Positions 1-6,711 of a DNA stretch of 7,972 bases are shown in pieces (within the stretch, counting starts at the first letter, position 1; every line of letters starts with the position of its first letter). The DNA lies in contig JACNFQ010000008.1 in assembly GCA_014384545.1 (NCBI GenBank), forward strand, positions 1 to 7,972, given 5' to 3'. The notes beneath the pieces were generated by a model. The model made no database searches, was not told where the DNA came from, and saw only the letters and a list, made by a program, of their open reading frames with translations. A program made the position numbers and the translations under genes. The stretch comes from a bacterium (GTDB lineage Bacteria > UBP7 > UBA6624).

Positions 1-58
1 TTATGCAGATCTACCACCCTCAGGCCCCACAGCACCTACTCCACCAGAACCCCCCGAA

Positions 59-1765
59 TTAAACACACAACGCCACGCGAACACCGCCAGCCAACCCAAA
101 GAGACAACCTCCACTCAAGACCCCACGGCCGGCGTTCCCCAAACCCTGACAGACCCCTTTAACGCCTTGATACCCATCATTCCCCGAACGATCCACCAAA
201 ATACCCAGACCATTGGCATTTCCCGAACCCTGTGCCAACCCTGCCCCAGAGTAATAGTCATTCCCACCCCAATCATGTAAGAACCCCACAGCGAGATCAT
301 GCCCGCCACCCTGCCCCACACCATCTAGCAAGGCGTAGGTATCATCCCCTCCTTCATCAACTAAGTATCCCGCAGCTAAGTGGATTCCTGCCCCCTGTCC
401 GTAGATGTGACAACTGTACGCATCATGCCCCCCCTCGTCCCACAACAGACCCACTCCATACCAATAACCCGCCCCCTGGCAATAGACCTCTGCTAAGTAG
501 CGGTCGTTTCCGGCACTATCCCTAAGGATACCGATGCCCCCCCCATACCCTTCATACCTCATCCCCAAACCAAATCCCTGGCTTAAGGATTGGTATCTAT
601 CGCTGTAAAGGGGTTCATGCAGAAACGTCCCCATCGCATAATAGATGTCGTTTCCATCCTTGTCCCACAACGTACCCTCACCAGCTGTCCACCCAAATCC
701 CTGAGCCATACGCCCCGCACGATAACTATCATTTCCGTCTTCATCTAACAATCTGCCCCATCCCACCAAGGCAGCACCTTGGGTCAGTTCAATGCCGATA
801 TACTCATCATTCCCTTCCCCATCCCAAAGCAATCCAACACCGCCCATCCCCACCCCCCAAGACCCCCTACCCCCAATATACCGGTCATTCCCTTCCCAAT
901 CCAAGAGAATCCCAAATCCCAGAATACCACTCCCTGCCCCTGGCCACGCACCTGTTTTATAGATATCATCACCCCCCCTATCCACCACCACCTGCACACG
1001 CCATGGTCCACTTTCCAAGAGATAGGTATCATCTCCACCCGGGTCGATGATAAGAGCGAAATCCCCCTCCCAAAGATCGTCTTCCATACGCCCAATCCCC
1101 ATACGACCAAACTCCGTTTCGTAGACACCGGGCAAGGGGAGCCCATCCAATCCTCCAGAAGCGACTGCGGCGCGCCACAAGATACGCCCTTCTTCTGCAA
1201 AAGGAGGCGTGGAAAAATTACGATAATCTTCCTCACCACTACGTCCCTCCCAAACCGACATGAGAAGCGCTACAAATCGCCCTTCTCTCCCCTCTTCACC
1301 CGCCAGAATAGCTCGGGCACTCTCTTCGAGTTCTTTCCGATCTTGAATGCTCATCCCCCCCTTTATCTCATCCAAGAACAGTCTCGCTTCACCAATAGCT
1401 TGAAGTAAAGGAGAGTGCCAAGAACTCAAACCCTCTCTATTGGGTGAAACTCCCTTCTCTTCATGCCACGCATTGGCTGGGAATGAGTCTCCCCAAACCG
1501 TTTCAGCCTTGCTCAGCAAATCAGGGAGAGTCTGAATGGGATTGCCCAACGCTTGGCGCGCCCACCCACTTTGATAACTCGCTTCTGTCCACGCCTTCTC
1601 CCATCCCCATTCCTCAACTGGTAGCCCCACCGCTTCTCCTAATGCGTCAAGCCCCGCTCGCTCCACTCCCGTAAAATGAAATCGTGGAAGCTGTGACTCG
1701 CAATCAAAGGTGGAAAGAGGCGCCCCCTCTAGAGAGAGGAACAGCAAAGCAAGGACTACCCGCAT
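59..1765 (-). CDS. Exported protein with eleven D-x-x-G-N-D-x-Y repeats
   Basis: This gene encodes a 568-residue protein of unknown function. I start it at the ATG at 1765, because this gives an N-terminal signal-like segment (MRVVLALLFLSLEGA); an upstream in-frame TTG at 1813 would add 16 residues with no signal logic and a longer overlap. Residues 20 to about 225 look helical and charged, with no family I know. Residues about 236-543 are eleven repeats of about 27 residues: a hydrophobic strand (GxGxLxD), then D-x-x-G-[N/D/H]-D-x-Y, then often QGxG. Key Asp positions are 241, 262, 289, 315, 341, 368, 416, 443, 470, 498 and 525; the sixth repeat carries an extra loop of about 21 residues. 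This suggests a beta-solenoid whose Asp-rich turns could bind calcium, as in RTX proteins, though the motif is not the RTX nonapeptide. The tail is Gly-rich and mildly hydrophobic (LSGGCLFGLAGG), ending in TAA. It is probably periplasmic or surface-exposed. Confidence 0.8.
   Translation of the reverse strand: MRVVLALLFLSLEGAPLSTFDCESQLPRFHFTGVERAGLDALGEAVGLPVEEWGWEKAWTEASYQSGWARQALGNPIQTLPDLLSKAETVWGDSFPANAWHEEKGVSPNREGLSSWHSPLLQAIGEARLFLDEIKGGMSIQDRKELEESARAILAGEEGREGRFVALLMSVWEGRSGEEDYRNFSTPPFAEEGRILWRAAVASGGLDGLPLPGVYETEFGRMGIGRMEDDLWEGDFALIIDPGGDDTYLLESGPWRVQVVVDRGGDDIYKTGAWPGAGSGILGFGILLDWEGNDRYIGGRGSWGVGMGGVGLLWDGEGNDEYIGIELTQGAALVGWGRLLDEDGNDSYRAGRMAQGFGWTAGEGTLWDKDGNDIYYAMGTFLHEPLYSDRYQSLSQGFGLGMRYEGYGGGIGILRDSAGNDRYLAEVYCQGAGYWYGVGLLWDEGGHDAYSCHIYGQGAGIHLAAGYLVDEGGDDTYALLDGVGQGGGHDLAVGFLHDWGGNDYYSGAGLAQGSGNANGLGILVDRSGNDGYQGVKGVCQGLGNAGRGVLSGGCLFGLAGGVRVALCV
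137..1060 (-). repeat. Coding repeat array, eleven units of about 81 bases
   Basis: The C-terminal half of the exported protein is a tandem array. Intervals between successive key Asp residues are 21, 27, 26, 26, 27, 48, 27, 27, 28 and 27 residues. The units are diverged at base level, so the array is old, or kept by selection on protein shape rather than by recent duplication. The 48-residue interval is one repeat plus an insertion (about residues 378-399) containing HEPLYSDRYQS. Confidence 0.85.
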
Positions 1766-1959
1766 GTTCCAAATAGAAAAGCTAGAACGATCCAGGGCCA
1801 ACAGCCGCAACAACCCGAGCCCCCCCTCTCCTCCACCACGCGGTGCTCGTGGATGACACGAATCGTACGACCCTTCTCGTCCACATAATCCTCTACCACC
1901 TCACCTTCCGCATACCCCTTTTTGGGCGGTTCTGGCGCTCTCTTAGAGGGAATTGTCAT
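1756..1959 (-). CDS. Small Cys-rich protein with C-terminal hydrophobic tail
   Basis: This gene encodes a 67-residue protein that I do not recognise. Residues 1-15 are basic and Pro-rich (SKRAPEPPKKG). Residues 16-45 are charged and could form a beta hairpin (EVVEDYVDEKGRTIRVIHEHRVVEE, described here only by its alternation). The end is GGSGCCGCWPW followed by IVLAFLFGTCG, with Cys at 50, 51, 53 and 66 flanking a short hydrophobic stretch. That arrangement suggests a tail-anchored membrane peptide; the Cys cluster might bind metal or be lipid-modified, but nothing proves either. The ATG at 1959 lies 29 bases after the epimerase stop. An AAGG lies only one base upstream, so the ribosome site is poor. 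Its TAG (1756-1758) lies within the next gene, overlapping its chosen ATG by 10 bases, so both are probably one transcript and perhaps one functional unit. Confidence 0.65.
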   Translation of the reverse strand: MTIPSKRAPEPPKKGYAEGEVVEDYVDEKGRTIRVIHEHRVVEERGGSGCCGCWPWIVLAFLFGTCG

Positions 1960-1988
1960 ACCTTAGTAACACTCAAAACCGTCTAATA

Positions 1989-2954
1989 CTACCAATAAGA
2001 CTCTTGACGCTCTTTGTAAAAGGCGACAGTTTTCGCCAATCCCTCTTGCAACCCGACTATAGGTTCCCAAGACAATAACGCCCGAGCATCTGAATCCTCT
2101 GATACGAAATCCCCCACCTCAATCGCTTTCCGATCCGATGGCCATGGAATCGTCGTCACTCTTCCCTTCCCTGCCGCCCCTACAACTTCCTCCGCCATTT
2201 TGCGAAAGGAGACCCTAACTGGAGCTCCCAGATTAAGGATTCGCCCATTCATCACATCTGCACCTGCACGTACAGCCGCAGAAAAAGCTCGCACAATATC
2301 CTCAATGTAAGCGTATTCTCTAAGTTGGCTCCCCGTTCCATAAACGGTCAACTCTCTATCGTCCATCGCTAACCTCAGAAACCAGTTCAAGATGCCCCAC
2401 TTCCCATGCTTCATCTGATGGCGTGGACCATAGGCATTCGTAAACCGAAGCGAACAAGCGCGCAATCTCCCTGTTCGAGATAAGACCATCCCATACTGCT
2501 CGCCCGCTGTCTTGTTGACGCCATAAATGTCGGTGGGATAGAGTGCACTTTCAGGTGTTGCTGGTGGATGGGGAACGATCCCATACTGCCCCCTTGTCCC
2601 CCCGTAAACGAAGAGTGCTTCTGGGGCATGCTCTTCCACCGCCCACAGCAAGCGCAAAGTACCTAGAGCATTCTGTTCAAGATCGTAAATGGGGTCAACC
2701 ATTGAATCAACATGGCTGACATGCCCTGCCAAATGAACGACAGCATCTACACCCTTTAGGAAGGAACTGTACTCTTGTGGGGCTAAGATGTTTGCCTTGA
2801 GAACCTCGCCGCGAAATCCTTCCAGATTCATTTGATTCGCTCCCGAACCCTCTACAAAACCATCAATGACACCAACCTCTTCACCCCGTCTCACTAGGTG
2901 GTGCACCAAGTTGCTCCCCACAAATCCAGCACCTCCAGTAACGATGATGCGCAT
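1989..2954 (-). CDS. Extended-SDR NAD-dependent sugar epimerase/dehydratase
   Basis: This gene encodes a 321-residue extended short-chain dehydrogenase acting on a nucleotide sugar. The N-terminal Rossmann motif is TGGAGFVG (6-13), Asp31 at the end of beta-2 favours NAD, HLAG is at 74-77, and the catalytic Tyr144/Lys148 sit in YGVNK. LRFTNAYGPR (169-178) and LREYAYIEDIVRAF (211-224) are typical of the substrate-binding half. The position of the catalytic Ser/Thr is YGGTRGQYG (117-125) with Thr120. The Asp-Glu pair that dTDP-glucose 4,6-dehydratases carry next to this Thr (TDEVYG) is absent, so despite lying next to an RmlA homologue it is probably an epimerase or reductase rather than RmlB. 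Its ATG shares TGATG with the upstream nucleotidyltransferase, so the two products very likely act in sequence. The exact substrate is unknown. Confidence 0.85.
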   Translation of the reverse strand: MRIIVTGGAGFVGSNLVHHLVRRGEEVGVIDGFVEGSGANQMNLEGFRGEVLKANILAPQEYSSFLKGVDAVVHLAGHVSHVDSMVDPIYDLEQNALGTLRLLWAVEEHAPEALFVYGGTRGQYGIVPHPPATPESALYPTDIYGVNKTAGEQYGMVLSRTGRLRACSLRFTNAYGPRHQMKHGKWGILNWFLRLAMDDRELTVYGTGSQLREYAYIEDIVRAFSAAVRAGADVMNGRILNLGAPVRVSFRKMAEEVVGAAGKGRVTTIPWPSDRKAIEVGDFVSEDSDARALLSWEPIVGLQEGLAKTVAFYKERQESYW

Positions 2955-4012
2955 CAGTCCGGAACACCAAGGCAGGAGCGATCACCAAGGACGAGGCGCA
3001 TCGAACTGTCCATGCTACCCTGTACCGAACAGCCCTCACCAATCAAGGAATCCACCAGGGGGTGGGTAAGTGCCGCCAAGACACAGTGGTCCATCACGAT
3101 GCTCCCGGTGATTTCAACGGTCTGCAACCGACACCCCTGACCGATTGCAGTACCTGGACCCAAAGAGCACCCCCGAACCACCGCGCCTGCCCCCACAAAG
3201 ACGGGTCCATCCACGACCGAATCTTCCAGTAATGCTCCTTCTCCCAAATGGAGAATACCATTCGTCCGACCCCCACGAATCTCCCCACCACGAAAATCCT
3301 CTAACCCTTCCAATAGAAGTCTGTTCGCTTCAACGATATCTTCGGGCTGACCTGTATCCTTCCACCACCCGTCCACCCGCATATGCCCCACTTCTTTCCC
3401 TCTATCCATCAACCCCTGTAGTGCATCCGTAATCTCAAACTCTCCTCTACCAGAAGGTTCAAGATGTGCTATCACCTCATGGACAGAGGGACGGAAGAAA
3501 TAGATGCCGACCAACGCCAAGTTGCTAGGGGGGATCTTAGGCTTCTCAACCAATCCAGAGAGTCTCTCTCCTTTGAAGGCAGCGACACCAAACTGCTCGG
3601 GGTGGTCTACTTTGCTCAGGAGAACCATCGCTTCAGGCTTTTCCCGTTCAAATGCCTCACGGTACCTAGAGACGCCCCCCTTGAGAACATTGTCCCCTAG
3701 GAACATCAAGAAGTCATCCGAACCTAGTGCTGTTCTTGCGGTAGAAACGGCATGAGCCAGCCCCTTAGGATGGGTCTGCTCCACATAGGTAATCTCCATC
3801 CCTTGCCAAGACATGCCACATGCCTCCCGTATAAGACCCCCTGTTTGTGGAGAGATAATCATGATCGTTTCGCTGATCCCAGCGATCCTCAAATCATCCA
3901 AAATGTGGTGGAGAATCGGTCTCCCAGCTACAGGCAATAACTGTTTGGCGCGGGTATTCGTCAAAGGGCGCAGTCGTGTCCCCTTCCCCCCCGCCAAGAC
4001 AAGCCCTTTCAT
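2954..4012 (-). CDS. rmlA: Glucose-1-phosphate thymidylyltransferase, long (StrD/RmlA-long) type
   Basis: This gene encodes a 352-residue cytoplasmic sugar nucleotidyltransferase. The N-terminal domain (1 to about 240) has the nucleotide-binding LAGGKGTRLRPLT (6-18), Lys24 in KQLLPV, LGDN (105-108), VEKPKIPPSNLALVGIYFF (155-173), EFEITDAL (191-198) and WWKDTGQPED (216-225). The C-terminal part (about 250-345) is a hexapeptide-repeat-like, left-handed beta-helix region (GEGALLEDSVV, GAGAVVRGCSLG, GTAIGQGC). This architecture and the length of about 355 match the long RmlA class known from antibiotic-sugar clusters, rather than the short RmlA of about 290. The usual substrates are dTTP and glucose 1-phosphate, but UTP or other sugar 1-phosphates cannot be excluded. 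The ATG at 4012 follows the barrel gene by 40 bases with only a weak ribosome site; the stop overlaps the next gene as TGATG. The usual Pro before Lys24 is Ala. Confidence 0.9.
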   Translation of the reverse strand: MKGLVLAGGKGTRLRPLTNTRAKQLLPVAGRPILHHILDDLRIAGISETIMIISPQTGGLIREACGMSWQGMEITYVEQTHPKGLAHAVSTARTALGSDDFLMFLGDNVLKGGVSRYREAFEREKPEAMVLLSKVDHPEQFGVAAFKGERLSGLVEKPKIPPSNLALVGIYFFRPSVHEVIAHLEPSGRGEFEITDALQGLMDRGKEVGHMRVDGWWKDTGQPEDIVEANRLLLEGLEDFRGGEIRGGRTNGILHLGEGALLEDSVVDGPVFVGAGAVVRGCSLGPGTAIGQGCRLQTVEITGSIVMDHCVLAALTHPLVDSLIGEGCSVQGSMDSSMRLVLGDRSCLGVPD

Positions 4013-4052
4013 CGCTTCAAGGAATCCTGTCCACGAAATCTAGAAAATCGGA
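4013..4052 (-). other. Longest gap between complete genes (40 bases), no clear signal
   Basis: This 40-base spacer separates the barrel gene from the nucleotidyltransferase gene. I see no stem-loop followed by T residues and no convincing -35/-10 pair; only a TCTAGA and a weak purine stretch before the ATG. Read-through from the upstream operon is therefore likely, but an internal promoter within the 3' end of the barrel gene cannot be excluded. Confidence 0.4.
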
Positions 4053-4865
4053 CTAAGAAGGACGCCCCAGCGTCTCAAAAAGTTCGATTTCCTCATCATC
4101 CTCTTCATAACTAAAGTGGCTGTTCATCCCGATTTGGAGATAGAGAGTCAACATCGTTTCATCAGTTCGGTTCCCACCGGGCTGCACCCCAAATTCGGTC
4201 AAAGATATTGCTCCCAAACCCAACCAAATGGGATCTATTGGAGAGAGTTGGTAGGCGAACCCCCCCCCGATACCGATATCCCCTGTAACGACAGAGGAAG
4301 TCGTTCCCTCTGCCCAGAAACGGAAGCGGTCCGAAAACCAAACCGTCAGATTGCCAAATCCCGCGACATCTTGAGAGCCCGTCTCATCATCCACATAGGA
4401 GACTCCCAAGTTGAAATCTCCGTGAGAAAAAGGCATCTGGAAAACAGCGTATGGTACAAATCCTGTCTCTTGGTTGCCCTGAGCCGAAGTGATAGAGATC
4501 GCTCCGCCGATGACCAAAGGGGTATCATCCCCTGCTACATTCCATTTCAAACCAAAATGATGAAGGTCGTCCCCTCCCATCTCCCACAAAGACCACCCTA
4601 ACTCTAGATTCCCCCCCATCCCAAATGCCAAACCACCAGCATAAAGGTCGTCTCCCTCCGAAGCTGTCAACGCTCCAAAGAGCTGTACGTTCTCTTCAGG
4701 GTCCTGCTGGAGGAGGAATCCAAGATGGACTTCTCCATCTCTAGCAATCTCGGCAGTCGGTGTCAGGAAATAACCTGTACCCCCATAGTTCCCCGCAGAA
4801 AACGCAGGGAGGGCAGATAGTGCCATAGGCACCCCAATTAGGAATAATAGTATCAGTTTTTTCAT
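4053..4865 (-). CDS. Predicted outer-membrane beta-barrel protein of unknown function
   Basis: This gene encodes a 270-residue protein with a clear Sec signal peptide: MKK, a hydrophobic core to about residue 18, and probable cleavage around residues 21-24 (PAFSA). The mature start, YGGTGYFLTPTAEI then DGEVHLGF (27-50), resembles the opening strand of YjbH-like and related outer-membrane proteins, where a TPTAxxxxDG segment is common. The rest alternates polar and hydrophobic or aromatic residues with Gly/Asp/Asn turns, as in a barrel of perhaps 10-14 strands. A candidate last strand is LTLYLQIGMNSHF, ending at Phe251, but a 19-residue acidic tail (EEDDEEIE) follows it, which is unusual. GDD turns occur at 71-73, 98-100 and 112-114. 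The ATG overlaps the rodA stop as ATGA. Close coupling to rodA and a following sugar-nucleotide pair suggests an envelope or surface-glycan role; the actual function is unknown. Confidence 0.75.
   Translation of the reverse strand: MKKLILLFLIGVPMALSALPAFSAGNYGGTGYFLTPTAEIARDGEVHLGFLLQQDPEENVQLFGALTASEGDDLYAGGLAFGMGGNLELGWSLWEMGGDDLHHFGLKWNVAGDDTPLVIGGAISITSAQGNQETGFVPYAVFQMPFSHGDFNLGVSYVDDETGSQDVAGFGNLTVWFSDRFRFWAEGTTSSVVTGDIGIGGGFAYQLSPIDPIWLGLGAISLTEFGVQPGGNRTDETMLTLYLQIGMNSHFSYEEDDEEIELFETLGRPS
4260..4268 (-). repeat. G9 homopolymer inside the outer-membrane protein gene
   Basis: Nine consecutive G on the coding strand form three GGG glycine codons (residues 200-202) in the predicted barrel. 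The frame is intact. Poly-G tracts in surface-protein genes are classical sites of phase variation in other bacteria, but here the tract may only reflect the GGG preference seen throughout the window. Confidence 0.85.
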
Positions 4866-5998
4866 TGCAAAGCCCTTTTTGGGCGATCTCCTTGGGAATC
4901 AATCCGTGGATTATAGTTGACACCACCCCTATGGAGCCCCGCAGCAGCAATGCCAACGAGCAATGAGAGACCCACAACGCTAGAACCACCCAAAGAAAGA
5001 GGCACCAAGGGAAACCCTGTAGCCGGAACCAAGGCTAGGACGACAGCGATATTCAAGACTGAATGAACCCCCAAGTAAGAGGCAAGCCCCCACAACATAT
5101 GTCTTGCACCCCCCTCAGAAAGCGTTGAGCCCTCTGCGAGTGTAGAAAGAACAGCCCACATAAAGAGCAGAATGACCACGAGAGAACCCACAAACCCTGT
5201 GGTACGCCCCACCACAGCAAAGACGAAGTCGTTTTCTTGTTCGGGCAACCACTCCAGCTCGTGGCGAACATCAGAACGGAATCCCGACCCTGTCCATCCC
5301 CCAGCCCCCATCTGTAAATGCGCTTGTCTAATCTGCCAGTTGGCGCCCTTTTCATCTTTTTCTTGAGCAAAGAAGTTCTCCACACGCTCAATCTGGTGGG
5401 GTTTCAAGAGAGGCTTTACGATCGGCACAATGCGGGGACCTAGTGCGAAGAGTATTCCCACGCATAGAAGCGGGATTCCCGCTGTCAAGACTTTGGGCAC
5501 CCGAGATGCTAGGAACTGAACCCACGTTGTCCCTGCCATCACAATCGCTGTGCCCAAATCGGGCTGAATCGCCACAAGGAGTATCACTACCCCCGACACT
5601 AAGAAAGCCCATGCCCCCCCTGCCAAAGGGCCAAACCCTCGTCCTTGTTGGGCTCCGAATAAGAGAGCCAAAACAAAGATCAACCCCACCTTTGCAATCT
5701 CCGAGGGCTGAATACTCAATGGTCCAAGACGAATCCAAGAATGAACGCCCCGAACAGCGGGAAGCGCAAAGACGGCAAGTAGCCCCAAGAAAGAGAGTGC
5801 CCCCACAATCGTCGCTACCACCCATGCTCGCTTTCCCTCCAATCTTGATAACCAGATAGCGAGAACAACCCCTACCACCGCAATCCCCCCTTGCCGGATT
5901 CCCGCAGCGCCTCCGTCAGATAGGAAGAGTTGAATCCCCACGCCAGCCACCACCAAGAAGAGAATCGGAATAAAGGGCCAAAAGAACCGATTCCTCAA
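4862..5998 (-). CDS. rodA: SEDS-family peptidoglycan glycosyltransferase, RodA type
   Basis: This gene encodes a 378-residue polytopic inner-membrane protein with about ten hydrophobic segments. SEDS proteins polymerise lipid II into glycan strands; RodA works with a class B PBP in the elongasome, FtsW in division. Diagnostic SEDS motifs are present: VHSWIRLGPLSIQPSE (85-100), QPDLGT (145-150), LPEQENDF (251-258) with Asp257 in the place of the catalytic Asp of E. coli RodA/FtsW, and VPATGFPLVPLSLGGSS (324-340). The large periplasmic loop lies at about 190-260. RodA is preferred over FtsW from the size and the lack of long cytoplasmic extensions, but no class B PBP gene is adjacent, so this is not certain. 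The start is TTG at 5998, sharing TTGA with the tpiA stop; the following RNRFF and first membrane helix fit an N-terminus. No strong Shine-Dalgarno precedes it, so coupling probably matters. The stop overlaps the next gene as ATGA. Confidence 0.92.
   Translation of the reverse strand: MRNRFFWPFIPILFLVVAGVGIQLFLSDGGAAGIRQGGIAVVGVVLAIWLSRLEGKRAWVVATIVGALSFLGLLAVFALPAVRGVHSWIRLGPLSIQPSEIAKVGLIFVLALLFGAQQGRGFGPLAGGAWAFLVSGVVILLVAIQPDLGTAIVMAGTTWVQFLASRVPKVLTAGIPLLCVGILFALGPRIVPIVKPLLKPHQIERVENFFAQEKDEKGANWQIRQAHLQMGAGGWTGSGFRSDVRHELEWLPEQENDFVFAVVGRTTGFVGSLVVILLFMWAVLSTLAEGSTLSEGGARHMLWGLASYLGVHSVLNIAVVLALVPATGFPLVPLSLGGSSVVGLSLLVGIAAAGLHRGGVNYNPRIDSQGDRPKRALQ
4873..4877 (-). promoter_or_regulatory. 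Probable Shine-Dalgarno site for the outer-membrane protein gene
   Basis: AAGGG on the minus strand sits seven bases upstream of the ATG at 4865, inside the last codons of the rodA-type gene. With the ATGA overlap it supports this start, which also yields a textbook signal peptide. Confidence 0.55.
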
Positions 5999-6711
5999 AG
6001 TGCAACAGCAACCAAGAGTTCACGGAAGGTCTGTGGGTTGAGGCTGGCACCCCCCACCAAGACGCCCCCCAACTCCCCACTCTGGAAATAACGCTCCACA
6101 TTGGTGGGATTGACCGACCCCCCATAGAGGACAGTGAGAGGTCGGCGGGCAAACTCTTGAATCATCAATACCGCTTCTGTCGCCTCTTTGGGACCCGCCG
6201 CCTTGCCCGAACCGATCGCCCAAACAGGTTCATAGGCGACTGATAGCCTTTGGTGGGCTAGGTCCTCTTCTTTTAAGGCGCCCAACTGGCGTCTCAATAC
6301 CCTATCGGTAAGCCCTCTCTCTCTATCCTCCATTCGCTCTCCCACACAGAACATCACATTGAGTCCTGCTCTAAGGAGCCCCGATACACGCTCTGCTGCA
6401 AGGGCATCACATTCTCCAAAAAGCTCTCTCCTTTCGCTATGCCCCGCCAACCCCCACGACGCTCCTGCTTCTTTCGCCATCGCCGCCGATATCTCTCCTG
6501 TAAACGCTCCACAAACCTCAGGATGCGCATTTTGGACACCCACACCGACCGTTGAGGGCACCGTGGCAACGAGATGCTCCAATGCAAGAGCCGTAGGAAA
6601 AAGGAGTGCACGGACACCTTCTGGTAGACCCGCTCTTGATAGGTCTTGCCCAAAGGCTCTGGCTTCTTCTGGTGACTTATTCATCTTCCAGTTTCCTGCT
6701 ACAAGCCTCAT
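5995..6711 (-). CDS. tpiA: Triosephosphate isomerase
   Basis: This gene encodes a 238-residue TIM-barrel enzyme interconverting dihydroxyacetone phosphate and glyceraldehyde 3-phosphate; it normally acts as a cytoplasmic homodimer. All active-site elements are visible: GNWKMNK with Asn7 and Lys9, AGHSERR with catalytic His91, YEPVWAIGSG with catalytic base Glu161 followed by flexible loop 6 (about 162-173), YGGSVNPTN (196-204) and the phosphate-binding GGVLVGGASL (215-224). The protein is some 10-15 residues shorter than most bacterial forms; the shortening is spread over loops and no catalytic segment is missing. The ATG at 6711 is supported by a strong GGAGG Shine-Dalgarno seven bases upstream and by the ATGA overlap with pgk. 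The downstream rodA-type gene begins inside the tpiA stop (TTGA). Together with gap and pgk it forms the triose-phosphate part of glycolysis. Confidence 0.97.
   Translation of the reverse strand: MRLVAGNWKMNKSPEEARAFGQDLSRAGLPEGVRALLFPTALALEHLVATVPSTVGVGVQNAHPEVCGAFTGEISAAMAKEAGASWGLAGHSERRELFGECDALAAERVSGLLRAGLNVMFCVGERMEDRERGLTDRVLRRQLGALKEEDLAHQRLSVAYEPVWAIGSGKAAGPKEATEAVLMIQEFARRPLTVLYGGSVNPTNVERYFQSGELGGVLVGGASLNPQTFRELLVAVAL

Noticed and set aside
115-324. Minus-strand 69-codon frame inside the repeat array
   Set aside because: It is an alternative-frame shadow of the repeat units, rich in Gly, Trp and Met. Its open length follows from the periodic codon pattern of the real gene.
137-1060. 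Canonical RTX calcium-binding repeats
   Set aside because: The nonapeptide GGxGxDxUx does not recur with a 9- or 18-residue period. The units are about 27 residues and keep a Tyr after the Asp. Calcium binding is only an inference.
779-1408. Long plus-strand open frame of 209 codons, Pro- and His-rich
   Set aside because: It lies antisense to the repeat-protein gene, and its composition is what the reverse complement of GGG/GAT-rich coding sequence produces. It has no recognisable domain. Other plus-strand frames in the window have the same character.
1766-1813. Upstream TTG start adding 16 residues to the repeat protein
   Set aside because: The extension lacks signal-peptide logic and lengthens the overlap with the small gene. 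The ATG at 1765 immediately gives a hydrophobic export segment.
1989-2954. Naming the SDR rmlB (dTDP-glucose 4,6-dehydratase) because of its RmlA neighbour
   Set aside because: The Asp-Glu catalytic pair beside the active Thr is missing (TRGQYG in place of TDEVYG), so a dehydratase role is not supported.
4872-4884. Small inverted repeat GCCC-TTTTT-GGGC as a terminator
   Set aside because: The stem is only four base pairs, it lies inside the coding end of the rodA-type gene, and the next gene overlaps directly, so termination here is unlikely.
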